Positions 1 to 9,084 of a stretch of 64,000 nt of DNA are shown piece after piece (the first letter of the stretch is position 1; the number at the start of each line of letters is the position of its first letter). The DNA is taken from NCBI RefSeq assembly GCF_013402915.1, contig NC_050719.1:682001-746000 (forward strand), written 5' to 3'. The notes under the pieces were generated by a model that worked only from the letters and a program-made list of their open reading frames with translations, was not told where the DNA came from and did not search any database. The position numbers and the translations under genes are program-made. The DNA is from Zygotorulaspora mrakii. Taxonomy: Eukaryota; Ascomycota; Saccharomycetes; Saccharomycetales; Saccharomycetaceae.

Positions 1-408
1 CCGTATAAATATTATAGTTTGACATGAATACTTGCTTATTGTCTGGGCAGCTTTCATCTTTTTCCCTCTTCTACCCTATTATACATTTGAATGGATTTCA
101 AGATGTCAGATAATATGTAGACTGTTGCCGCGAAACCCGCAAGGGTAAAGATTTAAAAGGTTAATTGCCTTGGACATTGAAGGCACTCCAATGGGCAGGA
201 AATCATGGCAATAAATAATGATCTTCGCATACTTCTAGGCTTTCCGCGGTTTCACCACAATGAAAAGACATGTTACCGACCATCGAAGTGTACAATATGG
301 CCGCCGCGCAGTTAAAGGTTTCTCTCATACTGTTGAAGAAGAGAGACTCCTATATAAAAACTTATATCGGATAAGTTTTAAAACAATACACTCATAATTA
401 AAGACACC

Positions 409-447
409 ATGAATTTAAGAATATGGGGAGATCAAGCGGTGATTTAA
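409..447 (+). promoter_or_regulatory. Upstream ORF overlapping the MCH2-like start codon
   Basis: A 12-codon reading frame starts at an ATG at 409, in a good yeast context (cacc before the ATG), and ends at a TAA at 445-447. It is out of frame with the transporter ATG at 423 and runs past it. If transcripts begin upstream of 409, scanning ribosomes would meet this ATG first and could not easily reach the main start. A TATA-like element (tatataaaa, about 351-359) lies only about 55 bases upstream, so many transcripts may start between or just before the two ATGs. Seen directly; any regulatory effect is inferred. Confidence 0.4.
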
Positions 448-1835
448 AGGCAAATAGAATTCAAATTGAAGAAAAAGAGAATAATGGAGAAGAAACCGTA
501 GACACTGAAATTGAAGTACCTGATGGCGGCTATGGATGGGTGGTATTACTGGCCGTTTTTTTATATAACTTTTGCACTTGGGGTGCTAATGCTGGATATG
601 CTGTTTATTTAGCACATTATCTGGAACAAAATACGTTTCCAGGTGGTAATAAATTAGATTTTGCCGCCATTGGGGGATTATCTTACGGTGCAGGCTTACT
701 ATTTTCTCCCCTAATCACCGTTTTATCCCATAAAACTAGCGTGCATTTTACCATTGCAATAGGTATCGTATTTCAGGGTGCAGGTCTCCTTTTGGCGGCA
801 TTCTCCAAGAAGTTGCGGCAAATTTATTTAACACAGGGCCTTCTCATATCGCTGGGACTCGCATTTATTCTGATACCAAGCATTTCTTTACTCCCTCAAT
901 GGTTTAGAACTAAGAGATCACTAGCAATGGGAATAGCCACTGGCGGTAGTGGCCTGGGTGGTATAATGTATAATTTGGCGATGCAAAGAATAATAGAAAA
1001 GAAGAGTGTCAAATGGGCCCTAATTGTGCAGTTTATACTGGGTACTACCCTCAGTTTCATAGCACTGCTATTGACAAGAACAAGGAGAGAAATTGTTTTA
1101 AAAAATTCGAAGGTCGAAGTACAGCTATTGGATAAACAGTTACTTATTAACCTTTGTCCATGGTTAATATATGGATGGGTATCAATGACTGTGTTAGGGT
1201 ACATCATTCTGCTGTACTCGTTATCTGCGTTCACCACAAGCTTGGGATACTCTTCGGAACAAGGCTCATACGTGTCCTGCATGGTTTCTGTTGGAAACGT
1301 TGTCGGGAGACCCATAATTGGTCACATTGCCGATAGATACGGTCCCATATCTATCGGCGTACTTGTACATCTCCTAGTGGCGATATTTGCCTGGGCCATG
1401 TGGATACCGTGCAGAAACTTAGCCACCGCAATTACCTTTGCACTAATCGAAGGTGCTCTGATGGGGACGTTGTGGCCGATCTTGGGCTCCGTCCTTGCGA
1501 GAGCCGTTGGCTTACGGAAGCTGGATGCAGCTTTCAGCACAATGTGGCTCTTTTTGGCGATATCTTCCATTCCAGCACCTGTTATAGGTCTGCAATTGAG
1601 GTCTAACGACCCGTCAGATCCCAATACCTACATCAATACTGCTTTGCTCGCAGGATTCGGATACTTTTGCGCCGCGATATTCCTTTGGTTACTAAGAGGC
1701 TACATCATCGCAAGAGATAACTCCATCAGTGATAGCAAGGCAGTGGATAAAGATGAATTGCATATAAAAGTATCGCCACTCGCTCTACTTGGGGGGCTAA
1801 TGACTGTAAAATCGACATCCCAAAGGGTCGTTTAA
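423..1835 (+). CDS. MCH2: Monocarboxylate-transporter-like MFS membrane protein (Mch2-like)
   Basis: A 470-aa major facilitator protein of the monocarboxylate porter family. After a hydrophilic N-terminus of about 32 residues comes the family signature PDGGYGWVV (residues 33-41) at the edge of the first membrane helix. About twelve hydrophobic segments follow in two blocks, separated by a hydrophilic loop around residues 215-235. A second conserved block in helix 5 reads PQWFRTKRSLAMGIATGGSG. Length and these blocks fit S. cerevisiae Mch2 (473 aa) better than Mch4 (about 500 aa) or Mch1. Yeast Mch proteins have not been shown to carry monocarboxylates, so the substrate is unknown. The start is the first in-frame ATG, but an overlapping out-of-frame ATG lies at 409. 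It is not part of the conserved series that begins with CDC34. The paralog assignment is less certain than the family. Confidence 0.85.
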   Translation: MGRSSGDLKANRIQIEEKENNGEETVDTEIEVPDGGYGWVVLLAVFLYNFCTWGANAGYAVYLAHYLEQNTFPGGNKLDFAAIGGLSYGAGLLFSPLITVLSHKTSVHFTIAIGIVFQGAGLLLAAFSKKLRQIYLTQGLLISLGLAFILIPSISLLPQWFRTKRSLAMGIATGGSGLGGIMYNLAMQRIIEKKSVKWALIVQFILGTTLSFIALLLTRTRREIVLKNSKVEVQLLDKQLLINLCPWLIYGWVSMTVLGYIILLYSLSAFTTSLGYSSEQGSYVSCMVSVGNVVGRPIIGHIADRYGPISIGVLVHLLVAIFAWAMWIPCRNLATAITFALIEGALMGTLWPILGSVLARAVGLRKLDAAFSTMWLFLAISSIPAPVIGLQLRSNDPSDPNTYINTALLAGFGYFCAAIFLWLLRGYIIARDNSISDSKAVDKDELHIKVSPLALLGGLMTVKSTSQRVV

Positions 1836-2372
1836 CCGTAAGACTCTCAACTTAAGTAATCCGCTTAAATACAATGCTTCAAAGGCTTATCGATTGAAAG
1901 CCGCAAATAGATTATAGTTCGTAACCCGGACGAGGCATAATTATGTAAAAGTCATTTGTTTTTTGTTTTTCAGTGAGCGAACTCTAAAAAAGAGCCGCCG
2001 GGGGTTTGAGACGTGAAAAGGCGAAACGGCCACACAAATTCACGGACAACAGTTGAAAGGAGGTAGAATCAGCAGCAGAAATCTGCAAGGTACCACCCAC
2101 TTGCAAAAGAAGTGATACACCGAAAACACATATTAGTGAGTTGATAACTTGGATTTTATACATTTGGCTTACCGTTTTCATAGACATATATATAAAACGT
2201 ATTCTTCTGGGGCATATTTGCAACTTTATTGTCAGATTAAAGGTCGTCTTTGTGGTGGCCCAAGCAAGATAGTTTTTATACTCTTGTGGATTAGAAAAGA
2301 GTTCCTCTAGTGAAGAAGGCTATTTGGGGTTATATTTGAATAGGAAGGTTTTAGTGCAAAGTATACACAAAT
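1836..2372. other. Intergenic region, MCH2-like to CDC34
   Basis: 537 bases between two genes on the same strand. They must hold the 3' end of the transporter and the CDC34 promoter. A short TATA-like run (tatatataaaacg, about 2187-2199) lies about 175 bases before the CDC34 ATG. I see no RNA gene and no convincing small coding frame here. Confidence 0.5.
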
Positions 2373-3245
2373 ATGAGTCATTTAAAGAGTTCTGCTGCTA
2401 GCTTGTTGTTACGACAATATAGAGAGCTTACTGATCCAAAGAAGGCTATCCCATCGTTTCATATCGAGTTAGATGATGACTCCAATATATTTGTTTGGAA
2501 TATCGGGGTTATGGTGTTGAATGAGGACTCTATCTATCATGGTGGATATTTCAAAGCGCAAATGAGATTTCCGGACGACTTCCCGTTTTCACCACCACAG
2601 TTTAGATTCACGCCTGCAATCTATCATCCAAATGTTTATAGAGATGGCAGACTTTGCATCTCTATATTGCATCAAAGTGGGGATCCTACAACCGATGAAC
2701 CAGATGCTGAGACGTGGTCTCCTGTTCAAACGGTAGAGAGTGTTTTGATATCTATAGTGTCACTGCTAGAAGATCCAAATATATCATCGCCAGCTAACGT
2801 AGATGCGGCGGTTGATTATAGAAAGAACCCTGACCAATATAAACAAAGGGTAAAGATGGAAGTTGAGAGATCGAAGCAAGATATACCTCAAGGGTTTGTT
2901 ATGCCAACCTCAGATTCTGCCGCATATGTTTCAAAAATAAGTAAACAGGATGAAGTTGAGGATAATAAAGATATTGCGGATAACTTTTGGTATGATAGTG
3001 ATCTTGATGGCGATGAAGATGGGAATGGTGGTTTACACGATGATTCATTTTCTTTCGAAGAAGTTGATGACGAGACATACGACTATCAGACTGGCTATCG
3101 CAACGGCAGCGATGAGGAGGAGCTAGAGTTTGAAGACGATGACAGTATGGATAATGATAGTGTAATGGATAGAAAGCAACCTCATAAAGCTGAAGACGAA
3201 AGTGAGGATTTAGAAGATGTAGAGAAGGTAGGTAAGAGTTTATAG
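2373..3245 (+). CDS. CDC34: Ubiquitin-conjugating enzyme E2 of SCF, Cdc34
   Basis: A 290-aa E2 (S. cerevisiae Cdc34 is 295 aa). The UBC fold spans about residues 8-170, with the HPN motif (YHPNVY) and the catalytic cysteine at residue 95 in GRLCISILH. Right after it is the Cdc34-type acidic loop insertion (SGDPTTDEPDAE), which sets Cdc34 apart from most E2s. The last third (about residues 190-290) is a strongly acidic tail rich in D, E and S, which in this family binds the cullin/Rbx1 part of SCF. In S. cerevisiae Cdc34 passes ubiquitin to SCF substrates such as Sic1 at G1/S. It lies beside SLM4 and DBF4, joining the YDR054C and YBR077C neighbourhoods. The start is the first ATG and aligns with the family N-terminus. 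Confidence 0.97.
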   Translation: MSHLKSSAASLLLRQYRELTDPKKAIPSFHIELDDDSNIFVWNIGVMVLNEDSIYHGGYFKAQMRFPDDFPFSPPQFRFTPAIYHPNVYRDGRLCISILHQSGDPTTDEPDAETWSPVQTVESVLISIVSLLEDPNISSPANVDAAVDYRKNPDQYKQRVKMEVERSKQDIPQGFVMPTSDSAAYVSKISKQDEVEDNKDIADNFWYDSDLDGDEDGNGGLHDDSFSFEEVDDETYDYQTGYRNGSDEEELEFEDDDSMDNDSVMDRKQPHKAEDESEDLEDVEKVGKSL

Positions 3246-3302
3246 CATGGTACATTAAACAAACACAAAAACACGCAAAAAAAGAATATTCATAAGAAGC
3301 AG

Positions 3303-3437
3303 ATGTCAAAGAAATTCGCAAGGTCACATAGTATTTATCGTAGTAATAGGCATAATAATAACAATAACAATAATAAAATTAATAATAATAATACTAATAA
3401 TACTAATGACAATAATAGTGCCAGTAATCTTTTATAG
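3303..3437 (+). CDS. Possible 44-aa asparagine-rich small ORF
   Basis: An ATG-started frame of 44 codons begins 58 bases after the CDC34 stop. It has a short basic start (MSKKFARSHSIYRSNRH) and then a run of about 20 asparagines broken by K, I, T and D, encoded by AAT/AAC triplets. The triplet tract (about 3350-3418) could simply be a microsatellite in the CDC34 3' UTR that happens to be open. I recognise no family. Uncertain. Confidence 0.2.
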   Translation: MSKKFARSHSIYRSNRHNNNNNNNKINNNNTNNTNDNNSASNLL

Positions 3438-3684
3438 TTTTGATTGTCAAATGATATGAAACTGATGCATAAGCTTCAGAACCAGTATTTTGAGACTGTG
3501 GGTGATCATGTGGAATAAAAGGGTACGTGGCTTCACTGCTCACGTACGGCTCTCTACATTTCCTTTGATTTCCCATGCTTTATAAATGGCTAACACGCCT
3601 ATATAATTCGGATTGTTTGAATATGAAAAAAAGACCAAGAAAAATAGAGAGGTGAGCATAAAAATAAGAGGATATCAAGGCAAC

Positions 3685-4209
3685 ATGATTATCCAATCGC
3701 AGAACGTGATGGATTTGTTACAAAAGCTACTCAGACCGGTTTCTATTGACTGTGTCTCCTTCCAGTCAAAGCCCCTACAGAGCGCTGCATTATTATCAAA
3801 ATTGAATGGTTCGGTCCTTTCATTCTCAACTTCAGCTCCTACAACTGAGATACATTCAATAAATAATCTAAAGATGATGAGCTTACTTATTAGAGACAAA
3901 TGGGCAGAGGATGAGCTGGTGAAACAGGAACAAGTTGACACAACGAATGGACATGCAACATGGCCCCCTTCAAATATAAAGAACTGCTACCAATATGAAA
4001 CACCTTCAACGGAAGGAGGAGAACCACTGACGACGAATATCTATACTTACGAAATCGAAGAATTACATGCATGTGTTTGTCAACTGCCACGAAGTGATCT
4101 GTTACTTCTTTTTATTGCTGAGGCCTCATTTCCCTTCGGCCTACTAGCTCTCAAAATGCAGAAAGCTGTAACACCATTTCAGGGCCTCCATGGTTACCAA
4201 CTCGGCTAA
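3685..4209 (+). CDS. SLM4: EGO complex subunit Slm4/Ego3
   Basis: A 174-aa roadblock/LC7-like protein. In S. cerevisiae Slm4 (Ego3, 162 aa) forms the EGO/Ragulator-like complex with Meh1 and Ego2 on the vacuole membrane, where it anchors the Gtr1-Gtr2 GTPases that signal amino acids to TORC1. Recognisable blocks are the N-terminal helix IIQSQNVMDLLQKLLRP, the central SINNLKMMSLLIRDKWAEDE, and the C-terminal strand and helix TNIYTYEIEELHACVCQLP followed by SDLLLLFIAEASFPFGLL. The frame stays open upstream to about 3613 but has no earlier ATG, so I start at 3685, which matches the family N-terminus. Neighbours CDC34 and DBF4 come from the other S. cerevisiae duplicate tract. Confidence 0.93.
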   Translation: MIIQSQNVMDLLQKLLRPVSIDCVSFQSKPLQSAALLSKLNGSVLSFSTSAPTTEIHSINNLKMMSLLIRDKWAEDELVKQEQVDTTNGHATWPPSNIKNCYQYETPSTEGGEPLTTNIYTYEIEELHACVCQLPRSDLLLLFIAEASFPFGLLALKMQKAVTPFQGLHGYQLG

Positions 4210-4325
4210 ATCGCAAGACCGTATATATGGTGTAGAACTCACGTATATAAAATGTGTACTAATGTACATTAGCATAAACTCTTTCATGACGCCTCATTGA
4301 TTTACCCGAATTTCGTCATTTTTTG

Positions 4326-4333
4326 ACGCGAAA
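4326..4333. promoter_or_regulatory. MCB/SCB-like element upstream of DBF4
   Basis: ACGCGAAA, a hybrid of the MBF (ACGCGT) and SBF (CRCGAAA) cell-cycle boxes, lies 118 bases upstream of the DBF4 ATG. This suits G1/S expression of a replication regulator. It is a single 8-base match, so only suggestive. Confidence 0.35.
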
Positions 4334-4450
4334 TAATCATTGTTTGCTCATCCCGCCGAGATGAATAAACTAAAGAGAAATGCGATCATAAGCAAATAGC
4401 ATTCCCCTACACATTCATTGTAGCCTGGCTATAAGAGTAGTGAAAGTGCA

Positions 4451-6235
4451 ATGGCCACTCGGTCACCGTTGAAAGAGGCAGATGCTAACCTGAAGCACAG
4501 GATACTGTCAGTAAATGATCGGAATGGGGAAAGCACAACTAACATAACTTGCGAGGAAAGTAATGGTACTAAAAAGAGAGCATTAGAGAGATTAGACCTA
4601 CAAGATCGTAAGAAAGTCAAGGCAGAAAGGGCTAGGTCAATTGAAGGTGCAGTTAAAGTTGCTCGAACTACTGGATTAAAGAATACTGAATCGAAGGTTA
4701 CGCCAAATGAGCTATTGGAATGGCAAAATAATTGGAAAAAAATTATTAAACGGGAATCACGTATATATTTCGATATTGCAGATGATGCTGATTTCAATAA
4801 GCATCTCAAGAGTTTGGATAAAAAGAAGGAACTACTAAAGCGCGGATTTTTATCTCTTGGTGCTCAAATCACTCAATTTTTTGACTGCAATGTTACGATT
4901 GTGATAACTAGGCGATCCTTGGAAGCTTTGAATATGATGAATAGTTCTGATGTGTTGGCAAGGGCTAAAAAAAGCTACATGAAGATATGGGGTTATGAAA
5001 AGGCTGCCAGATTTCTGAAAAATTTGGACGTTGATCTAGATCTGTTAGAAAGAAACAATGCAACCCCTCTAGCAACTCCCACCTTATCCAATCTTTTGCA
5101 AAATGAGAAGCTATATGGACCTACAGATAGAGATCCGAGAAGTCGACGGGAAGATGTACACTATTTCAAGTATGCACATGTTTACATGTATGACCTCTGG
5201 CAAATGTGGGCTCCGATCATAACACTTGAATGGAAGCCACAAGAATTAACAGATGTAAAGAAATTGCCATATCCTGTGTTAAAAATGGGTACATTTGGGA
5301 GGTGTCCATTCATCGGCGATAACTCATGTGATGAATCTTCTTACAAGAGAGTTGTAAAGAGGTATAGTCGCGATAAAGCGAATAAACCATATGCATTGAA
5401 GCTGCGCAGACTTTATCAGGATTATGCAACCCCATGCGAGAGCTCTGATCATCTCAAATTCATACCGCATACTTGCCTGAGCTCCAAGCAGTGCTATGAG
5501 AAATTAAAATTAAAATTTGAACAAAGTAATTCTCAAAAAAATATGGGCAATTGTTCTAAAGATTCGGTCGATTTTAAAGCGACAGAAAAAACTACAAGCA
5601 ACAAAGAGGAACATGAGAAACCGCAACTGCAACCTGAAAATGAGGTAAGCCAGGTCATAGATACGCCGGAGCAAAACAATTTGCCTGAGCTCACAAAGAT
5701 AGCTTCTTTGACAAGACAAGAAACGGAAGATTTCCCAGATGATTTGTGCAATAATAAGAAAAAATCCAGAATACCTCAAGAAATAAAAGCGAGTGGTGTG
5801 CATCAGTCGAATGACGTGGCGACATCGTTTGGTAACGGATTAGGACCTACCACCGCGAGTGTCACAAACAAGAACATCAAAACTTTAAATCGATTGGTAG
5901 TTGATAGAAAGTTGGGTAGTAAAACATCAAATCCAGTTCATGCTTTGACGATACGGAGCCTTGGCGCGGTAGGTAGTGACGGCCAAATGCCAGCACCCAA
6001 GGCATGCAATTCCAAAGAAGCTGTTCTGGAACCAGCGACTAAGAAAAAAACTGATAATGTGCCGATTACGAGAAGGGATACGACAAAAAATGCGGGCTAC
6101 TGTGAAAACTGTCGTGTCAAATATGAATCTCTTGAAGAACATGTTCTGTCGGAAAGACACCAATCATTCGCTCAAAATCCACTTAACTTTGAGGCTATCG
6201 ATTCTCTGATTGAGAAACTTAAATTTCAGTTCTGA
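4451..6235 (+). CDS. DBF4: Regulatory subunit of Cdc7-Dbf4 kinase
   Basis: A 594-aa protein (S. cerevisiae Dbf4 is 704 aa). Dbf4 binds and activates Cdc7 kinase, which phosphorylates Mcm2-7 to fire replication origins. Three family regions appear in order. A BRCT-like motif N lies around residues 125-160 (KRGFLSLGAQITQFFDCNV). Motif M lies around 236-262 (YMYDLWQMWAPIITLEWKP). A CCHH zinc finger, motif C, lies around 550-575 (GYCENCRVKYESLEEHVLSERH). The residues between M and C are low in complexity and charged. The N-terminus starts about 100 residues later than in S. cerevisiae; I saw no obvious destruction box of the RxxL type at the very start, although this was not checked in full. The start is the first ATG. 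Confidence 0.95.
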   Translation: MATRSPLKEADANLKHRILSVNDRNGESTTNITCEESNGTKKRALERLDLQDRKKVKAERARSIEGAVKVARTTGLKNTESKVTPNELLEWQNNWKKIIKRESRIYFDIADDADFNKHLKSLDKKKELLKRGFLSLGAQITQFFDCNVTIVITRRSLEALNMMNSSDVLARAKKSYMKIWGYEKAARFLKNLDVDLDLLERNNATPLATPTLSNLLQNEKLYGPTDRDPRSRREDVHYFKYAHVYMYDLWQMWAPIITLEWKPQELTDVKKLPYPVLKMGTFGRCPFIGDNSCDESSYKRVVKRYSRDKANKPYALKLRRLYQDYATPCESSDHLKFIPHTCLSSKQCYEKLKLKFEQSNSQKNMGNCSKDSVDFKATEKTTSNKEEHEKPQLQPENEVSQVIDTPEQNNLPELTKIASLTRQETEDFPDDLCNNKKKSRIPQEIKASGVHQSNDVATSFGNGLGPTTASVTNKNIKTLNRLVVDRKLGSKTSNPVHALTIRSLGAVGSDGQMPAPKACNSKEAVLEPATKKKTDNVPITRRDTTKNAGYCENCRVKYESLEEHVLSERHQSFAQNPLNFEAIDSLIEKLKFQF

Positions 6236-6541
6236 CGAAGTCTAAAACCACATCTCCACTTCATCCCTTTCTCTCAGTCATATCTGCTTTCAAAATATGG
6301 TGTGTACTTTGCATAACTATTTATGTAGCATAAATATTGAAATGAAAAATAAATAACGTCATAATATTTTTTCAAACAGATTTTGTCACTTTCTTATCGA
6401 GCGATTAAATGACAGATCCCTGCGCTTGACGATGCAACTCACAATGAAAACTGATTTACAAAGAGGAACGTGAAGTAGTATGGTTTCCCTTGATAACATA
6501 TTGAAGAACATTTAGGCGTTTCTCAAAAGCTTGCTGCCATT
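6236..6541. other. Intergenic region, DBF4 to Zn2Cys6 gene
   Basis: 306 AT-rich bases. They mark the border between the conserved series and the accessory block. No repeat, tRNA or transposon end is visible at this junction. Confidence 0.4.
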
Positions 6542-8728
6542 ATGAGCAGCGAAATCAGATACAGAGCCAGACGATCATCTAGCAATAAGAGAAAGGTGTC
6601 CGATTTTCTCAAAATAACTGAAAAAAGGTCAAGAAATGGCTGTTTGAACTGCAGGAAGAGAAGGAAGAAATGCGACGAAGTAAAACCGGTGTGTACGGCG
6701 TGCAAGAGGAATTTCCTGCAATGTGTCTGGCCCGAAGGCGGTATGCCTGTTGAGAAGATTTCATCAAGCGCTAGAAGATACAACCCGATCTCTTTCTCTA
6801 ATCTTACAATTCATGACTTGAATGACATTTATTCTTGCAGCAGCACTGTAAATGTATCACTGGGAAATGATTTCACTAAAGTACGAAAGAGAGCCGATGC
6901 TTTCATAACTTTGAGTGTCAAAAACGGCATACTTGAACTAAGGAACAATGGTAAAAAGTATATGGAAACTTGCGATTTCCCAACAGCAGAACAGTTATGC
7001 GGTTTTGAAGATGATTTATCAAAGAGTACAGATTTACAAAATAGAGTATCCATTGAGGCGGAAGACAGATTGGTTCCAAACATGGTTGATAATCTAGAAT
7101 ATAAAGAATACTTCGATTTGCAGTTGAAACCAAGTAAAATCTTCGGTGAACCAAATTTCGCATTTAATTGGTTCACAAGATATGATAATTTGGAAGAGTT
7201 AGTCAACCATGGTATAGGCTGCGGGGAGAATCGCTCATTGGATGAAGGAATTATTACTGCGGTCAATAATATGAACAAAGAACGCAACCACAGAGACAAA
7301 GTGGGAAGGAGGGTTAATTATGACTATTTGTATGATGAGCAGGATCCGCTTGCGAGAAAATACAATGATGTAATGAACCAATTTGATCAAGGCGATTATT
7401 CAATTCTTAGGCAGACCAGCACAGATGAAGATTTTCTAATATATGCCTGCGTTCATAGATGGCTGCCGAAAATGGGACCACAAGATACACATCCATTATT
7501 GACAACAGCTGCCACATTTACATCACACTTTTTAAGTAATTATGTTGTAAAAGAGGTGTTTTTGTGCTGTGGCGCAACTTATCTGGAATGGTACCAGTAC
7601 GACCTTTTCAACGAGTTATCGAATAAACTATACAAGAGTTCACTCGCTCTAATTGACAAATATCTAAATGAGAATGCATTTCATGGTACTGAGGCCTGGC
7701 TTTTAGCCTCGTATCAATTGCTATGTCTGAGGAATAAAACAACTTCAAGCTCAACTGTAGATGATTGTGTCTATTGTCTAAGCAACTCTTATCGCATCAT
7801 TAAAGCGACATATTATGTTTCAGATAATGTAATGACAGATCAGGCACGAGACAACAGCAATAGTTCCAAATTTTTTTATCAACAAACAACCAAACAAGTT
7901 CATGAACTGACGTACGAAATTGAAAACCAAGTTTTAGAGATTGAAGAACAGATTGATAATGTGAAAAATCATTTGGTGTTGCAAGCTCACGAAAGGATGT
8001 TTATCGAAAGTTTCATCTACAATTACTCGGTTGCCATACTCTGGTCATCGGACACTAGCAAATTACCCAATCCTTTCACTTTTTTCAAAGAAATAAATCA
8101 TTTGCTGAGATGTCCTATATATCATTGCAAGGCTCAATGGATGAATAACCCAATATTGGGAGCCGCATCCGATGGATTCGAAATTCTTGCAAAAGTTTCT
8201 TACCTTACCAGGTTATCCATGCCTTTGCCACGTGACAGCATCTGGATTAAAAGATGCCAGCAATTGCTAAAAATGTCAAAGTTTTATACATCACCAATAA
8301 TTTTACCAAGAGCTACCGAAGAGGATCCAAGAATGAACGAAAGTTGTGTATTAAACATATACGTTGGCAAAATAATTGCAAAACTTTGTTACCTATTGCT
8401 GTGCAAAATCATGAGATATGAAACGTATCGCATAAATGAGGCTCAACCAATAGTTGACGAAATAATAGAAATAATGGAAAAAATACCTGAAAAAAACTTG
8501 ATGTGGGGCATATTATTGTGGCCTATAATAATATGTGGGATATTTGTCATTAACCCTATCCATCAATTAAAAATATTAAAGTATCTAAGCAATATTGGCG
8601 AATTGTTGCATAAATCATCAATTTTGAATTCAAATCTATTTTTAAAAAACATCTGGTCTACGGAAAATGGAGACGAAAGGTTAAACGTCATATTTGATAA
8701 GAAGAAGCTAATGAAAGTTAATCCATAA
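6542..8728 (+). CDS. Zn2Cys6 transcription factor, Fungal_trans_2 (Lys14/Uga3/Arg81) type
   Basis: A 728-aa binuclear-cluster regulator. The six zinc-binding cysteines are residues 34, 37, 44, 51, 54 and 61 (CLNCRKRRKKC, then CTACKRNFLQC), with canonical spacing. Basic residues come before the cluster (RARRSSSNKRK). The long C-terminal half has the helical pattern of the Fungal_trans_2 regulatory domain, including EAWLLASYQLLCL and WGILLWPIIICG near the end, a block typical of Lys14, Uga3 and Arg81 relatives. No S. cerevisiae gene in YDR035-054 or YBR057-077 matches it, so it belongs to the non-syntenic block. The pathway it controls cannot be read from the sequence; the neighbours are other regulators rather than enzymes. 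Confidence 0.85.
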   Translation: MSSEIRYRARRSSSNKRKVSDFLKITEKRSRNGCLNCRKRRKKCDEVKPVCTACKRNFLQCVWPEGGMPVEKISSSARRYNPISFSNLTIHDLNDIYSCSSTVNVSLGNDFTKVRKRADAFITLSVKNGILELRNNGKKYMETCDFPTAEQLCGFEDDLSKSTDLQNRVSIEAEDRLVPNMVDNLEYKEYFDLQLKPSKIFGEPNFAFNWFTRYDNLEELVNHGIGCGENRSLDEGIITAVNNMNKERNHRDKVGRRVNYDYLYDEQDPLARKYNDVMNQFDQGDYSILRQTSTDEDFLIYACVHRWLPKMGPQDTHPLLTTAATFTSHFLSNYVVKEVFLCCGATYLEWYQYDLFNELSNKLYKSSLALIDKYLNENAFHGTEAWLLASYQLLCLRNKTTSSSTVDDCVYCLSNSYRIIKATYYVSDNVMTDQARDNSNSSKFFYQQTTKQVHELTYEIENQVLEIEEQIDNVKNHLVLQAHERMFIESFIYNYSVAILWSSDTSKLPNPFTFFKEINHLLRCPIYHCKAQWMNNPILGAASDGFEILAKVSYLTRLSMPLPRDSIWIKRCQQLLKMSKFYTSPIILPRATEEDPRMNESCVLNIYVGKIIAKLCYLLLCKIMRYETYRINEAQPIVDEIIEIMEKIPEKNLMWGILLWPIIICGIFVINPIHQLKILKYLSNIGELLHKSSILNSNLFLKNIWSTENGDERLNVIFDKKKLMKVNP

Positions 8729-9084
8729 AAAAAATGATAATAATGTCTTTACTTTGAAAAGCGCCAGGAGCCCATATCATCGTACTACAGGTCATGTTGT
8801 TTAAGGACTTATACAGTCAATCCGGAAGAAACTGGCATTCAAAGCAAGGTATCCAGATAAAAGTTATCCAGAGTTGCCGACCACAAATGTGCCTCAACAT
8901 ATTTAGCCGCCCAGCTCTTGTACTTTTTCTCGCCTCCACAACAGTAGTTTCACTGGGATATTCACTCGAATATGTGCCAATATCGAATGCGCAGCTGGAA
9001 GAAATGATATTTTCTTTTTGTAGTTTCTTCGAAACTCGTCTATAAAAGTAAGAGTGAGCCGGTTACCGTTTTGTTCAACCGAAA
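8729..9084. other. Intergenic region, Zn2Cys6 gene to C2H2 pseudogene
   Basis: 356 bases between two convergent genes. One ATG-started frame of 83 codons (8794-9045) lies here. It has a hydrophobic middle but no family resemblance and sits where two 3' UTRs should overlap, so I do not call it a gene. Confidence 0.35.

Noticed and set aside
3613..3684. N-terminal extension of SLM4 upstream of its ATG
   Set aside because: The frame is open but begins with TTG and has no ATG; family alignment starts at 3685.
8794..9045. 83-codon ATG frame between the Zn2Cys6 gene and the C2H2 pseudogene
   Set aside because: No family similarity and placed in convergent 3' UTR space.
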